Shown here: positions 34,961 to 43,912 of the stretch, piece by piece | Position numbering within the stretch: position 1 is the stretch's first letter | Layout of the letters: the number at the start of each line of letters is the position of its first letter | Assembly (NCBI GenBank): GCA_965200895.1 | Contig: CBDAVM010000001.1 | Span: forward strand, 1,984,001 to 2,048,000 | Direction: 5' to 3' | From: WTFV01 sp965200895 | GTDB lineage: Bacteria > Acidobacteriota > Vicinamibacteria > Vicinamibacterales > UBA8438 | DNA length: 64,000 bases | The notes under the pieces: generated by a model | Seen by the model: only the letters and a program-made list of their open reading frames with translations | Databases searched by the model: none | What the model was told of the DNA's origin: nothing | Translations under genes and position numbers: made by a program

Positions 34961-35722
34961 TCAGCCGGCTTCCGCCGCGACCGCCGCCGCCATCTCCGCG
35001 AGCGAGAAGAACACGAAGTCGGTCGCCGGCATCGACTGCACCTGCTCGGTTGCACCCCAGCTCCCGCCCGCCGACAGCCGCTGCCGGTCGATCCAGGCGT
35101 TGGCGAGCCCGAACCGGTTCGCCGGTGCGTGGTCGTGGTGCAGGCTCTGTGCGGTGTGCAGGACGTCGGCGCGATCGAGGCCGAGATCCGACTGCAGGTG
35201 CGTGAGCAGGTACTCGAAGTTCGCGTCGGCCGGCTTGTAGGAGCCGATGTCCTCGGCGGTGTAGATGGCGTCGAAGGCGACGCCGAGCTTGCGGTTCGAG
35301 GCGGCGATGCCCTCGCGGTGCACGTTGGAGAGAATGACCAGCCGGTAGCGCCGCCGGAGAACGCGCAGCGCGTCGGCCGTGTCCGGGAACGCCGGCCAGT
35401 GCGGCACCGAGGCGCCGAAGGCGACGTCGAGGTCGGCGCTCGTCTCCAGATGCAGCTCCTCGGCGATGCGCCGGTGCACGCGCCCGAGCAGTTCCGGGTA
35501 GCGCAGGCCCGGGGTGGCCTGTTCCTGCCGGCTCTCGCACTGCGCGAAGGCGCGCAGCGCGGTCGCGCGAGTGACTTCGAGGGCGGGCCCGCGCCGATCC
35601 GGGTCCGCGCCGGCGTTGTGCATGATCAGCGGTTGCAGGGCGTCCCAGATGCCGCTCTCCCAGTCGATCAGGGTGCCGTAGCAGTCGAACGTGAGGACGC
35701 GGTGGTCGGTCAGTCGGGGCAT
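34961..35722 (-). CDS. HAD superfamily protein, haloacid dehalogenase type II-like
   Basis: A 253-residue HAD hydrolase. Motif I is VLTFDCYGTLIDWESG with Asp nucleophile in FDCYGTL, typical of type II haloacid dehalogenases. Motif II is VILSNVHREG and motif III lies around YTAEDIGSYKPADANFEYLL. Motif IV is altered (LHTAQSLHHDHAPANRFGL), as in dehalogenase-type members that lack the paired Asp. It may dehalogenate 2-haloacids or act on a similar substrate. It lies 34 bp upstream of the cyclodeaminase-like gene on the same strand, likely cotranscribed. Confidence 0.88.
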   Translation of the reverse strand: MPRLTDHRVLTFDCYGTLIDWESGIWDALQPLIMHNAGADPDRRGPALEVTRATALRAFAQCESRQEQATPGLRYPELLGRVHRRIAEELHLETSADLDVAFGASVPHWPAFPDTADALRVLRRRYRLVILSNVHREGIAASNRKLGVAFDAIYTAEDIGSYKPADANFEYLLTHLQSDLGLDRADVLHTAQSLHHDHAPANRFGLANAWIDRQRLSAGGSWGATEQVQSMPATDFVFFSLAEMAAAVAAEAG

Positions 35723-35746
35723 GGTGAGCGTCCGGGTTCGTTCAGT

Positions 35747-35900
35747 TTACGGCGTGACGCCCGGCACGCCGTGCGGTTCGTCATCCCACCACCACAGCGG
35801 TTGGAGCGGCCCGCCGGCGCGGGTGCACCTCGTCCAGCGTGTCGCCGTCGTGGAGCCGGCCGTTCAGCATCACCTGCTCGACGGCGTCCTGCGCGTCATC
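35747..35900 (-). pseudogene. C-terminal relic of an amidohydrolase gene, frameshifted
   Basis: On the minus strand VEQVMLNGRLHDGDTLDEVH leads into a second frame reading PLQPLWWWDDEPHGVPGVTP and a TAA stop at 35747-35749. From memory this is the usual tail of secreted imidazolonepropionase-like amidohydrolases (VMKNGRLYDGDTLDEI...PLWWW). A one-base shift separates the halves and the body of the gene is missing because the amidase gene begins on the other strand. No start codon is available. Confidence 0.55.
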
Positions 35901-35985
35901 GCCGCCGTCGGCGCCGTCTGACCGGTGTCGGGCCCGGCGACAGACCGCCATCCACAAGGATACGATCTCGTCCAGCGTGTCGCCG
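35829..35985. repeat. Exact 19-bp direct repeat, 138 bp apart
   Basis: Identical 19-mers at 35829-35847 and 35967-35985 encode GDTLDE in the same minus-strand frame, so the distal copy seems to be a second, shorter scrap of an amidohydrolase tail left by recombination. Confidence 0.7.
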
Positions 35986-36017
35986 GCGCGGACCCCTTCC
36001 ATCCCTGGAGCACTGAC

Positions 36018-37616
36018 ATGACTCGACTTCACCCCGTCCGGCGGCCCGGCCTTTTCCTGTTGCTCGTGCCCTTCCTGCTCGCTTTCCTGCTGTCCGCCCG
36101 CGCGGCAGCGCAGGATGTCGACGTCACTTCCGCCACCATCGAGGACATCAACCGGGCCTTCGACGCCGGGACATGGACCTCGGAGCAGCTCGTCGAACGC
36201 TACCTGGCGCGCATCGCCGCCTACGACGACGCCGGCCCGGCCCTGAACGCGGTCATCACGCTGAACCCGGGCGCGCTCGACCGGGCGCGCGCGCTCGACG
36301 CCGAACGGGCGGCGGACGGTCCCCGCTCGCCGCTGCACGGGATTCCGGTCGTCCTCAAGGACAACCTCGACACGGTGGACATGCCGACCACGGCCGGCTC
36401 GGTCCTGCTGGCCGGCTCGCTGCCGCCCGACGACGCCTTCCTGGTGCGGAAGCTGCGCGACGCGGGCGCCATCGTCCTGGCCAAGGTGAACATGAGCGAG
36501 TTCGCCTCCGGGGGCGCGCTCAGCTCGCTCGGCGGGCGCACCCGCAACCCGCATGACCTGACGCGCACGCCCTCCGGCTCGTCCGGCGGCACCGGAGCGG
36601 CCATCGCCGCGGCGTTCGCGCAGGTGGGCCTCGGCACCGACACCGGCGGGTCGGTGCGGGGGCCGTCGACGGCCAACGGCCTCGCCGGGCTCAAACCGAC
36701 TCTCGGGCTGCTCAGCCGCGACGGGATCGTCCCGCTCGCCCTCTCGTTCGACACCGCCGGGCCGATGGCGCGCCATGTCCACGACGTGGCCGCCACCCTT
36801 GGCGTCATGACGGGGGTCGATCCCGCCGACGAAGCCACCGCGGCCAGCGCCGGCCGCTTCGAGACCGATTACACGCAGTTTCTCGACGCCGACGCACTCG
36901 CCGGCGCTCGCATCGGGATCGCCCGCGACTTCCTGGGCCAGGACGCCGAGGTGGACTGGATCGTCGAGGCGTCGCTCGACGTGATGCGCGCCGCCGGCGC
37001 GACGATTGTCGACGTGCGCTTCCCCGACTGGCTGCTCGACGCGCCGGGTCACTTCTATGCGCCGATCCGCTACCGCGAGTTCCGGGCGCAGATTGCGGAC
37101 TACCTGGCGACCCTGGAGCCGGGCTTCCCCACCAGCCTGGCCGGGCTCATCGAGCAGGCGGTGCGGGTCAACGGCCGGGAGGACGACGCCGGGCCGAACC
37201 CCGGCCGCTGGCGGCTGATGCGGGAGGAGGAGGCGAGCGGCGCTCTCATCGACCCGGAGTACCGCGCCATCCGCGAGCACGGCCTCGCGCTCGTCCGCAC
37301 CGCGGTCCGCGGCATCCTGGACGCCGACGACCTCGCGGCCATCGTCTATCCGACGTCGCCCCGGCGCCCCGGCCGCATCGACATCGCGCCCGCCCCGGCC
37401 GCCGGCGGCGGACGCTCGGCCACACGCTACGCGAACCTGACCGGCTTCCCGGACCTGATCGTTCCGGCCGGGTTCACCGGCGAGGGGCTCCCGGTGGGAC
37501 TCTCGTTCCTCGGCCGCGCGTTCGACGAGCCCCGCCTGCTGGCGCTCGGCTACGCCTTCGAGCAGGCGACCGGTGCGCGCCGGCTCCCGGTCCACACGCC
37601 GCCGCTGGGGAAGTGA
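36018..37616 (+). CDS. Secreted amidase (amidase signature family)
   Basis: A 532-residue amidase with a signal peptide (FLLLVPFLLAFLLSARAAAQ). The Ser-cisSer-Lys triad is visible: Lys114 in VVLKDNLD, Ser188 in TPSGSSGGTGAA and Ser212 in GLGTDTGGSVRGP; the 24-residue spacing between the serines is normal for the family. It resembles the exported amidases annotated near peptide/aryl amide degradation genes. ATG 36018 has GGAG about 10 bases upstream; the longer frame upstream encodes no sensible leader. It is followed by an amidohydrolase with its own promoter, so the two may act on related amides. Confidence 0.92.
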   Translation: MTRLHPVRRPGLFLLLVPFLLAFLLSARAAAQDVDVTSATIEDINRAFDAGTWTSEQLVERYLARIAAYDDAGPALNAVITLNPGALDRARALDAERAADGPRSPLHGIPVVLKDNLDTVDMPTTAGSVLLAGSLPPDDAFLVRKLRDAGAIVLAKVNMSEFASGGALSSLGGRTRNPHDLTRTPSGSSGGTGAAIAAAFAQVGLGTDTGGSVRGPSTANGLAGLKPTLGLLSRDGIVPLALSFDTAGPMARHVHDVAATLGVMTGVDPADEATAASAGRFETDYTQFLDADALAGARIGIARDFLGQDAEVDWIVEASLDVMRAAGATIVDVRFPDWLLDAPGHFYAPIRYREFRAQIADYLATLEPGFPTSLAGLIEQAVRVNGREDDAGPNPGRWRLMREEEASGALIDPEYRAIREHGLALVRTAVRGILDADDLAAIVYPTSPRRPGRIDIAPAPAAGGGRSATRYANLTGFPDLIVPAGFTGEGLPVGLSFLGRAFDEPRLLALGYAFEQATGARRLPVHTPPLGK

Positions 37617-37635
37617 CCGGCCGGCGGTCCGGCGG

Positions 37636-37664
37636 TTGACATGCGGCGCCGCGGGCGCGACGAT
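37636..37664 (+). promoter_or_regulatory. Candidate sigma70-like promoter for the Tat amidohydrolase gene
   Basis: A perfect TTGACA (37636-37641), a 17-bp spacer and a weak -10 GACGAT (37659-37664) lie 30 bp before ATG 37694. Confidence 0.45.
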
Positions 37665-37693
37665 GTTCTCACCGACGAGAGAGGACACCACCC

Positions 37694-38878
37694 ATGCGCA
37701 TGACCCGCCGCCAGTTCGTCTCCACCGCGGCCGCCGCGGCGTTCGGCGCCCGCGCAGCGCGCCCGCACGCGGCGTCCCACGATCTGGTCGTCGCCGGCGG
37801 GCGGGTCATCGATCCGTCGCTGGGAATCGACGCGATCCGCGACGTGGCGATCGCAGACGGCCGCATCGCCGCGGTCGAGCCGGGCATCGACGCCGGCGAT
37901 GCGCGCGTGGTGAACGCGGGTGGCCGCATCGTCGTCCCCGGCCTCATCGACGTCCACACGCACTACGCGCGCGAGGCCGCGGGGCCGCGCATCTGCCTGG
38001 AGGACGGCGTGACCGCGTGGGTCGATGCCGGATCCGCCGGGGCCGACGCCATCGCCGACCAGGTGGCCGTGGCGCGCGCGGCGCCGCAGCAGGGGCGCGT
38101 GCTCGTGAACATCGGGCGGCGGGGCATCCTGCCCGGCGGCGACACCATGGACCTCGACCTCGCCGACATCGGAGCGGCGCGGGAGGCCATCGCGCGTCAT
38201 CGCGGCTGGGTCGTGGGAGTCAAGGCGCGGTTGTCGCGCAACGTGGCGGCCGACGATGTCGAAGTGCTGCGCCGGACGCAGGCGGCGGCCTCGGCCTTCG
38301 ACCTGCCGGTGATGATCCACATGGGACAGACCGTCTCGCCGCTGTCCACGCTGTTTGCGCTGCTCAAGCCGGGCGACATCGTCACCCACATGTACGCGCC
38401 GCCGCCCAACGCCATCGTCGGCGACGACGGCCGCATCCGGCCGGCGGTGCTCGAGGCGAAACGCCGGGGCGTCCGCTTCGACGTGGCCAACGGCCGCACG
38501 GGTCATATCCGCTGGGACACGTTCGACCGGATCATGCAGACCGGGTTCCTGCCCGACACCATCTCCACCGACGGCAACTCGACCAGCCGCAGCGTGCCGG
38601 GGGTGGTGGACCTGCCGAACGTGATGTCCAAGTTCCTCGACGCGGGGATGAGCCTGTCGCAGGTGGTGGCCTGCGTCACCACCAACGCCGCGCGCGTCTT
38701 CCCGCACCTGAACGACCGCGGCACGCTGCATGTCGGGGCGCGGGCCGACCTCGCGTTGCTGGAGCTGCGCCACGGCCGCTTCGACTTCGTCGACAACTAC
38801 GAGAACGTGCGCACCGGCGGCCAGCGCCTGTTCCCCCGCGGGACGGTGCTCGGCGGGGAGTGGCTGCCGCGAGCCTGA
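37694..38878 (+). CDS. Tat-exported amidohydrolase/deacetylase metallohydrolase
   Basis: A 394-residue amidohydrolase of the dihydroorotase/D-aminoacylase-like group. The leader is MTRRQFVSTAAAAAFGA (twin-arginine). Metal-site motifs: GLIDVHTHYAREA (HxH), GVKARLS with the lysine position expected to be carbamylated, MIHMGQTVSPLS and VTHMYAPPPNAI histidines and ISTDGNSTSR for the catalytic Asp. Members hydrolyse N-acyl or cyclic amide bonds. Its partner upstream is an exported amidase. The Shine-Dalgarno region is GAGAGAGGAC. Confidence 0.9.
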   Translation: MRMTRRQFVSTAAAAAFGARAARPHAASHDLVVAGGRVIDPSLGIDAIRDVAIADGRIAAVEPGIDAGDARVVNAGGRIVVPGLIDVHTHYAREAAGPRICLEDGVTAWVDAGSAGADAIADQVAVARAAPQQGRVLVNIGRRGILPGGDTMDLDLADIGAAREAIARHRGWVVGVKARLSRNVAADDVEVLRRTQAAASAFDLPVMIHMGQTVSPLSTLFALLKPGDIVTHMYAPPPNAIVGDDGRIRPAVLEAKRRGVRFDVANGRTGHIRWDTFDRIMQTGFLPDTISTDGNSTSRSVPGVVDLPNVMSKFLDAGMSLSQVVACVTTNAARVFPHLNDRGTLHVGARADLALLELRHGRFDFVDNYENVRTGGQRLFPRGTVLGGEWLPRA

Positions 38879-39001
38879 GCGCTGCGCACATCGCGCATCG
38901 TGGACCCGGCGGACGAACGCAGTCACGCGCGTTGCGGTACGCGCCCGGGCGGATCGGCCCGCAGGACGGGCAGGCCGACGCTACCCGATGGAGGATGGGA
39001 G

Positions 39002-39433
39002 ATGACACGCGGTCTGCAGAGGTCGGCGGATCCCGCATCGGTGGAGCCATCGACAAATCGGGCCGCCGGTTGCTGTCGTCGGCCGGCGTCGGCAGGACTC
39101 GTCCTCGTGGTCGCCGCCGCGGCGGCCGTCGTCACCGCGCCGCGGTCGGTCGCGGGCCAGGACGGCGTGGGCGGGTTGCGCTTCGTGACGCACACCATCG
39201 ACGGCGACGGACGGGACGAGTATCGTCACCGGTGACCGCGGCGATTCACGCCGGCTCCACCTCACGCGGTGACCGACGCGGAAGGCGCAGCGTGGTCGCG
39301 AAAGGTGCTCGACGACGACATGTCGCCGTCGGGATGCACGGTGGCCGACCTGAACGGCGACGACCGTATCGATCTGATCTGCGTCGGCGGGCGCACCGCG
39401 AACCTCAGGTGGTACGAGAACATGGCGCCCTGA
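39002..39433 (+). pseudogene. FG-GAP/VCBS repeat protein remnant with internal deletion
   Basis: ATG 39002 opens 77 codons with a signal peptide (GLVLVVAAAAAVVTAPRSVA) and the family opening RFVTHTIDGD, then a stop. In the same frame the sequence resumes at about 39269 with WSRKVLDDDMSPSGCTVADL, NGDDRIDLICVGG and NLRWYENM before stop 39431-39433, the typical FG-GAP tail. An intact gene would be several hundred residues longer, so the middle was deleted. The interval 39434-39657 shows no recognisable gene. Confidence 0.65.
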
Positions 39434-39657
39434 GCGGGGCGCTCCCGTCGGTTGCCCGGCGCGGTCTCGCGCATCGTCCCGGCGAAGGGGACTTCTGCCA
39501 TGGGGGTTCGCCACGGGCTGTCAGGACCGACGTCGCCGCGCTGGCCGCTGTCGCCGGCATGTCCTGACCAGCGCGCTTCCGCTGCCGGCCCCGGACCCGT
39601 TGGATCTGTTCACGGCGACAAGAATGCGCTGACCCTGTGACGACTGGAGAGTCCTGC

Positions 39658-41235
39658 ATGATCGACCGACGTCTCAAGCGCTTGTGGGAGCAGTTGCAGG
39701 GAAAGAAATCCCATCTGCCGCATTTTCTCACGGAGATCCGTCTCGAAGGGATTCGGGGTATCGACAGCCTGCGCGTGGTGTTCGACTACCCGGTGAGCGT
39801 CATTGCGGGCGGCAATGCGAGCGGCAAATCCACAGTGCTCTTCGCAGCCGCTTGCGCCTATCGCGTGCCGGGAGCCGGAGTAAAGGACTTCGTACCTTCC
39901 ACGCTGTTTCCTGACTATCGTCCCCGGCACGAAGGGCGTGCGGACGCGAGGAGGGAGATCACGATGGAATTCGATTTCTCGACGCCCGACGGAAGGCGCG
40001 CCATGCGCTGGCGACGCGCCAAGGGCTGGAATCGGAGTTTCCTCGGCCGCAAGGGCGCCAGACAGCCGGCCCGGAAAGTCTACCTCAGAACACTCAGCAA
40101 CCTCAGCAACCCGTCCGAGGTGCGCGGTGTCCTCAGCATGTCGCGCCTCGAAGCCGCTCCACAGGAGGACGTCCTGACCGCGTTACAGATCCAATTCGCA
40201 CAGCAGATGCTTCCGTTCCGCTACGCGGAAGTCGTCGATCTGACCAGCGGCAGTAAACGCCTGCTCTTTGCCGCTCACGAGAACGGCGCGGCCTACTCGG
40301 AGTTGCACATGGCGGCTGGCGAGCGAACGATCCTGCGGCTCTCGCAGGAGATCGCCCAACTCCGTGGAGCACTCATACTGATCGACGAAGTGGAAGCAGG
40401 GCTGCATCCCTGGGTCCAACAGCTTCTGATGCTGCAGTTGCAGCAACTCGCACTGCGGAACGATCTGCAAGTAATCGTGACATCCCACAGCCCGGCGGTG
40501 CTCGACGCCGTGCCGGCCAACGGGCGCATCTTTCTGGACCGCCATGGCACCGGAAAGGTCGTGGTGCGCCCGGCGTACCGCGATCTCATCCAGGATGCGC
40601 TGTACGGGCGGTCCGGGGAGGTCATCAATCTGCTCTGCGAGGACGAGGCGGCCGAAGGCATCCTGCGCGGCGTGCTCGATTATTTGCTCCCTCGCGAGCG
40701 AATCCGGACGGAGTCGGTCCGCATCGGTCGGGATACGGGCGCAAGCGAGTTTCCGACCCACGCCGCAGCGTTCAGGAAATTCGGTCAGATTCACAACTTC
40801 GTCTTCATCCTCGACGGCGACCGGCACAACAGCGATCTGGCGGGCAAAATACAAGAGCAGGCCGGAAGCGATGCGCCGGTATTCTTCCTTCCCGGCCGTG
40901 ACGCTCCGGAATGTTGGGTATGGGAGGTGTTGCGTCGGAGCAGCTCGGCTGCCAGCAACGAGGCGACGACCGACGACCGCATCCTGGAACTGGCGGTCGA
41001 TTCCGGCGACCTGGCGGAGCAGGTGCACCGCCTGGACGCCGTCTACGATTCCGCTTCCGACTCGCAGTCAGCGATCGCCAAGAGCAAACTGGTCGGCCTC
41101 GGCGATCAACTCGGCCGGGAGGCGTCGGACGTCTGCCGGATCGTCGCCAGCAGGGAGGCGGGCCGCAGTGACAGCGAGATTCAACCCCTGGTCGAGGATC
41201 TCAGAAGCACGCTGCTGCAGTGGCGTACGGCGTAG
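39658..41235 (+). CDS. OLD-like ATPase-Toprim endonuclease (possible defence gene)
   Basis: A 525-residue protein with an ABC/SMC-type ATPase head and a C-terminal Toprim-like region, the layout of OLD-family nucleases. Walker A is GGNASGKST (51-59) and Walker B is LILIDEVEAGLHP (Asp243-Glu244), followed by VIVTSHSPAVLDAV (H-loop). The Toprim acidic residues fit Glu328 (LCEDEAAEG) and Asp386/Asp388 (FILDGDRHN). Such proteins are found in phage-defence systems (single-gene OLD, Gabija GajA, retron partners). No helicase, reverse transcriptase or other partner is adjacent. ATG 39658 is preceded by TGGAGAG; GTG 39637 is an alternative. Flanks are relics, consistent with lateral gain. Confidence 0.8.
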   Translation: MIDRRLKRLWEQLQGKKSHLPHFLTEIRLEGIRGIDSLRVVFDYPVSVIAGGNASGKSTVLFAAACAYRVPGAGVKDFVPSTLFPDYRPRHEGRADARREITMEFDFSTPDGRRAMRWRRAKGWNRSFLGRKGARQPARKVYLRTLSNLSNPSEVRGVLSMSRLEAAPQEDVLTALQIQFAQQMLPFRYAEVVDLTSGSKRLLFAAHENGAAYSELHMAAGERTILRLSQEIAQLRGALILIDEVEAGLHPWVQQLLMLQLQQLALRNDLQVIVTSHSPAVLDAVPANGRIFLDRHGTGKVVVRPAYRDLIQDALYGRSGEVINLLCEDEAAEGILRGVLDYLLPRERIRTESVRIGRDTGASEFPTHAAAFRKFGQIHNFVFILDGDRHNSDLAGKIQEQAGSDAPVFFLPGRDAPECWVWEVLRRSSSAASNEATTDDRILELAVDSGDLAEQVHRLDAVYDSASDSQSAIAKSKLVGLGDQLGREASDVCRIVASREAGRSDSEIQPLVEDLRSTLLQWRTA

Positions 41236-41433
41236 TGTACAAAGCACGCAAGCACCGACTGCGGTCGGCGAAGATCCGGCGGGACACCAACCCGCGGCGA
41301 CTGTTGACGCATGCGGCTTTCCACCATCCTGTCTTCAACGAGCGTGCGACAGTTCCGTCGGTTCCGCTCGTTCGGTTGCGAACTTCAGATTGACGGCTGT
41401 CGTTCCGTATACCGGTGTGTCAGTGTTCGCGGA

Positions 41434-42710
41434 CCGGTGCAAGATCGATATGGTCGATCCGCATTCCGGGGAAGCCGCGGACTCGGAACTCGACGTTGTC
41501 GAGTGTCCTGGCACGTCGAAGTCGAGGGTGATGTATGACCACTGGACAGACGGACGCAGGTCGAAGCAAGCGCCGTGGACCAGGCGATTCCCAGACCGGC
41601 GAGGAGCCGTATGGCGAAGGTGGTCTGTCGTGATCGTATCGTGGTCGCCGGAAGACTCTGCGCCCAGATTCCCAGGGGCACGAGCCACAGCCACATGGCG
41701 GACCATCCGAACCGGCCGGCCGGGGCGATGTGTCCGCCGTACGGTATTCGTTGCAGCGCGTTCGGCACCACGATTGATGCATACAGGACGAGCCAGGGCA
41801 GCGTGAGGGGGTGTCGGCGTCGAAGCATCCATCCCAGACCGATGAGGCCGGGGAGCAGCAGCGGCTGTTGAATGAACAGACCGTGGATCTGGTCGAAGTG
41901 GAGTCCGAGGACAAGCTCGATCGTCCTCACGAGGTCCGGGGTCAGCTCGGCGTCGGCGCTGCGGCCTCCCATGATGTTCCCGAACGCAGGTATCGAATAG
42001 CACCAGAAGAGCGTCGGTCCGGTGAGATAGCACGCGCTGAACGCCGAGCAGAGGACTGCCGGGCGGCTGGGCTCCGGGTTGTCGGCGTGGGGAAAGCCTT
42101 CGCGCCAGAGGCGCCAGGCGCCGGCGAGAGCGAGAACGGCCGATGGCGCGTAGAACTTCACGTGCAGCCAGCAGAGCAGCCCGGCGCCGAGGTAGAACCC
42201 GCACCATCCGAGTCTGGTGCGGGTTCGGCTCCCCACAGCCAGACGACGAGCGCGAGGATTGCCGCTCCGCCGGGGAGGTCGGGGTATATCTGGGATGCTC
42301 CGAAGACGGCGGGGCTGCATGCGAGAAGGCTGAAGGTCGCTGTGCCCTGGTGTGCGGGAAGGTATCGTGCGTTCCAGCGGCGGATCGCTGTGGCGAGCGT
42401 CAGCATCAGGAGCGTGGCGAGTACCGCCCGCACGGCGGGCGTACCGGCCAGTGCATACGGGACGGCGATCAGAATGCTCAGTCCCGGCATATGTGCCGGC
42501 CAGAGGCCGCCGTTGCGCCGGAATGCGTGCGGCGCGAAACCGGGGTCGGCCCCTTCCTCACGTGCGGCGTTGGGACCGTAGTTGTTGCTGACGTCGAAGT
42601 CGGCGTCGTGGTAGACGCTCGCGGCGGTGATCAGGTAGTGCCGCTCATCTCCGGCGGTCGGCATTCGTCCGGACAACGCCCACCACGCTGCTTGGCACGT
42701 GGCAACGGTG
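41434..42710 (-). pseudogene. Frameshifted membrane glycosyltransferase-like gene
   Basis: Reading from 42710 down, one frame gives GRMPTAGDERHYLITAASV, AAREEGADPGFAPHAF, LWPAHMPGLSILIAVPYALA and LPGGAAILALVVWLWGAEP. At about 42210 the sense moves to another frame (RTRLGWCGFYLGAGLLCW, then several membrane helices such as LIGLGWMLRRRHPLTLPW). Near 41560 it moves again to LDNVEFRVRGFPGMRIDHID and a stop at about 41434. This looks like one polytopic GT-C-type mannosyltransferase-like protein with two frameshifts and no N-terminus. The 41236-41433 interval holds nothing recognisable. Confidence 0.6.
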
Positions 42711-42747
42711 GGCGGTCCGGCAAGCTGGTGATCTCGCGCCCGCGCGC

Positions 42748-42753
42748 TACAAT
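42748..42753 (+). promoter_or_regulatory. TACAAT -10 box, leaderless start
   Basis: TACAAT ends 7 bp before ATG 42761, too close for a 5' leader with a ribosome site; the -35 box is weak. A leaderless mRNA is likely. Confidence 0.45.
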
Positions 42754-42760
42754 AGCCACC

Positions 42761-43912
42761 ATGGGTTTCCATCACGCAGTGGCCGCGCCGCTGAGCGTCG
42801 TCCTCCTGCTCGCGGCGGTCCCGATTTCCGCGACGGCGCAGGAAGACCATCCGGGCGCCGGGCCCTACCGGCAGGTGTGCGAGTTCTGCCACGGCGCTGC
42901 AGCCCGCGGCGACATCGCGCCGGCCCTGGTTCCCTTCGGCTTCGACGCCGAGTACGTCCTGGCCGTGGTGCGCGAGGGCTACGGACAGATGCCGCCCATC
43001 TCGCGGCGCGAACTCGACGACGACGCAGTGCGGCTGGTGGCCGGCTACCTGGAGGCGCTGACTGCGGAGCCGCCAGCGGCCGCCGCGGTCGAGACGGCGG
43101 CGGAAGTCGCGGCGGCAGTGGAGAATGAAGCGGCCGAAACGGCGGTCCGGGCGGCCGATGCCGGGGCTGGGTCGGCGGGCGAGGCGCGGCAGCAGGGAGC
43201 GGCCCGCTCGGTCGACGTGACATACGACGGCCCGCGCACGCCGGAGGGTCAGCCCGATCTGAACGGCATCTGGCAGACCATCAACTCGGCCTCGTGGGAC
43301 ATCCGGCCGCACAACGCGCAGGACGGCATCCCGGCCGGGCTCGGCGTGGTCGAGGGCGGCGTCATCCCCTACCAGCCGTGGGCGGCGGCGCAGCAGCAGG
43401 AGAACTACGCCAACCGGCTCACGGACGACCCGGCGCGCAAGTGCTACCTGCCGGGGGTGCCGCGCATCACCTACATGCCCTTCCCGTTCCGCATCCTGCA
43501 GACGCCCGACCACGTGGTCATGACCTACGAGTACCAGCACGCGGTGCGCATCATCTATACCGACGGCAGCCCCCATCCGCTGCCCAACGACTTCTGGATG
43601 GGCGACTCGCGCGGACACTGGGACGGCGACACCCTGGTGGTCGACACGACGCACTTCAACGGCCTGACGTGGTTCGACGCGGCGGGCAACTTCCACAGCG
43701 ACGAGCTGCATGTGGTGGAGCGCTACACGCCGATCACGCCCCACCACATCGACTACCACGTGACCATCGAAGACCCGGCGGTCTTCACGCGGTCCTGGAC
43801 CATGCGCATGCCGCTGTATCGCCGCATGGATGCGGGGCTGCAGCTTCTGGACTACGACTGCGTCGATTTCATCCTGCAGGCGCTGACAGCGCCGGAGGGA
43901 GGTGCGCGGTGA
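42761..43912 (+). CDS. Secreted PDLxGxW protein fused to an N-terminal cytochrome c domain
   Basis: A 383-residue exported protein. After a signal peptide (LSVVLLLAAVPISATA) comes a small cytochrome c domain with CEFCH and the methionine segment GYGQMPPIS. An Ala/Glu-rich linker (about 100-145) follows. The rest is the conserved PDLNGIWQ domain: RKCYLPGVPRITYMPFPF, FWMGDSRGHWDGDTLVVD, LHVVERYTPI and FTRSWTMRMPLYRR. It is the only one of seven paralogues here with heme. It belongs to the short, tail-variant subgroup together with the 51790 gene (ending LDYDCVDFI). Its stop overlaps the next paralogue by GTGA. Role unknown; the heme points to redox work. Confidence 0.85.
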   Translation: MGFHHAVAAPLSVVLLLAAVPISATAQEDHPGAGPYRQVCEFCHGAAARGDIAPALVPFGFDAEYVLAVVREGYGQMPPISRRELDDDAVRLVAGYLEALTAEPPAAAAVETAAEVAAAVENEAAETAVRAADAGAGSAGEARQQGAARSVDVTYDGPRTPEGQPDLNGIWQTINSASWDIRPHNAQDGIPAGLGVVEGGVIPYQPWAAAQQQENYANRLTDDPARKCYLPGVPRITYMPFPFRILQTPDHVVMTYEYQHAVRIIYTDGSPHPLPNDFWMGDSRGHWDGDTLVVDTTHFNGLTWFDAAGNFHSDELHVVERYTPITPHHIDYHVTIEDPAVFTRSWTMRMPLYRRMDAGLQLLDYDCVDFILQALTAPEGGAR

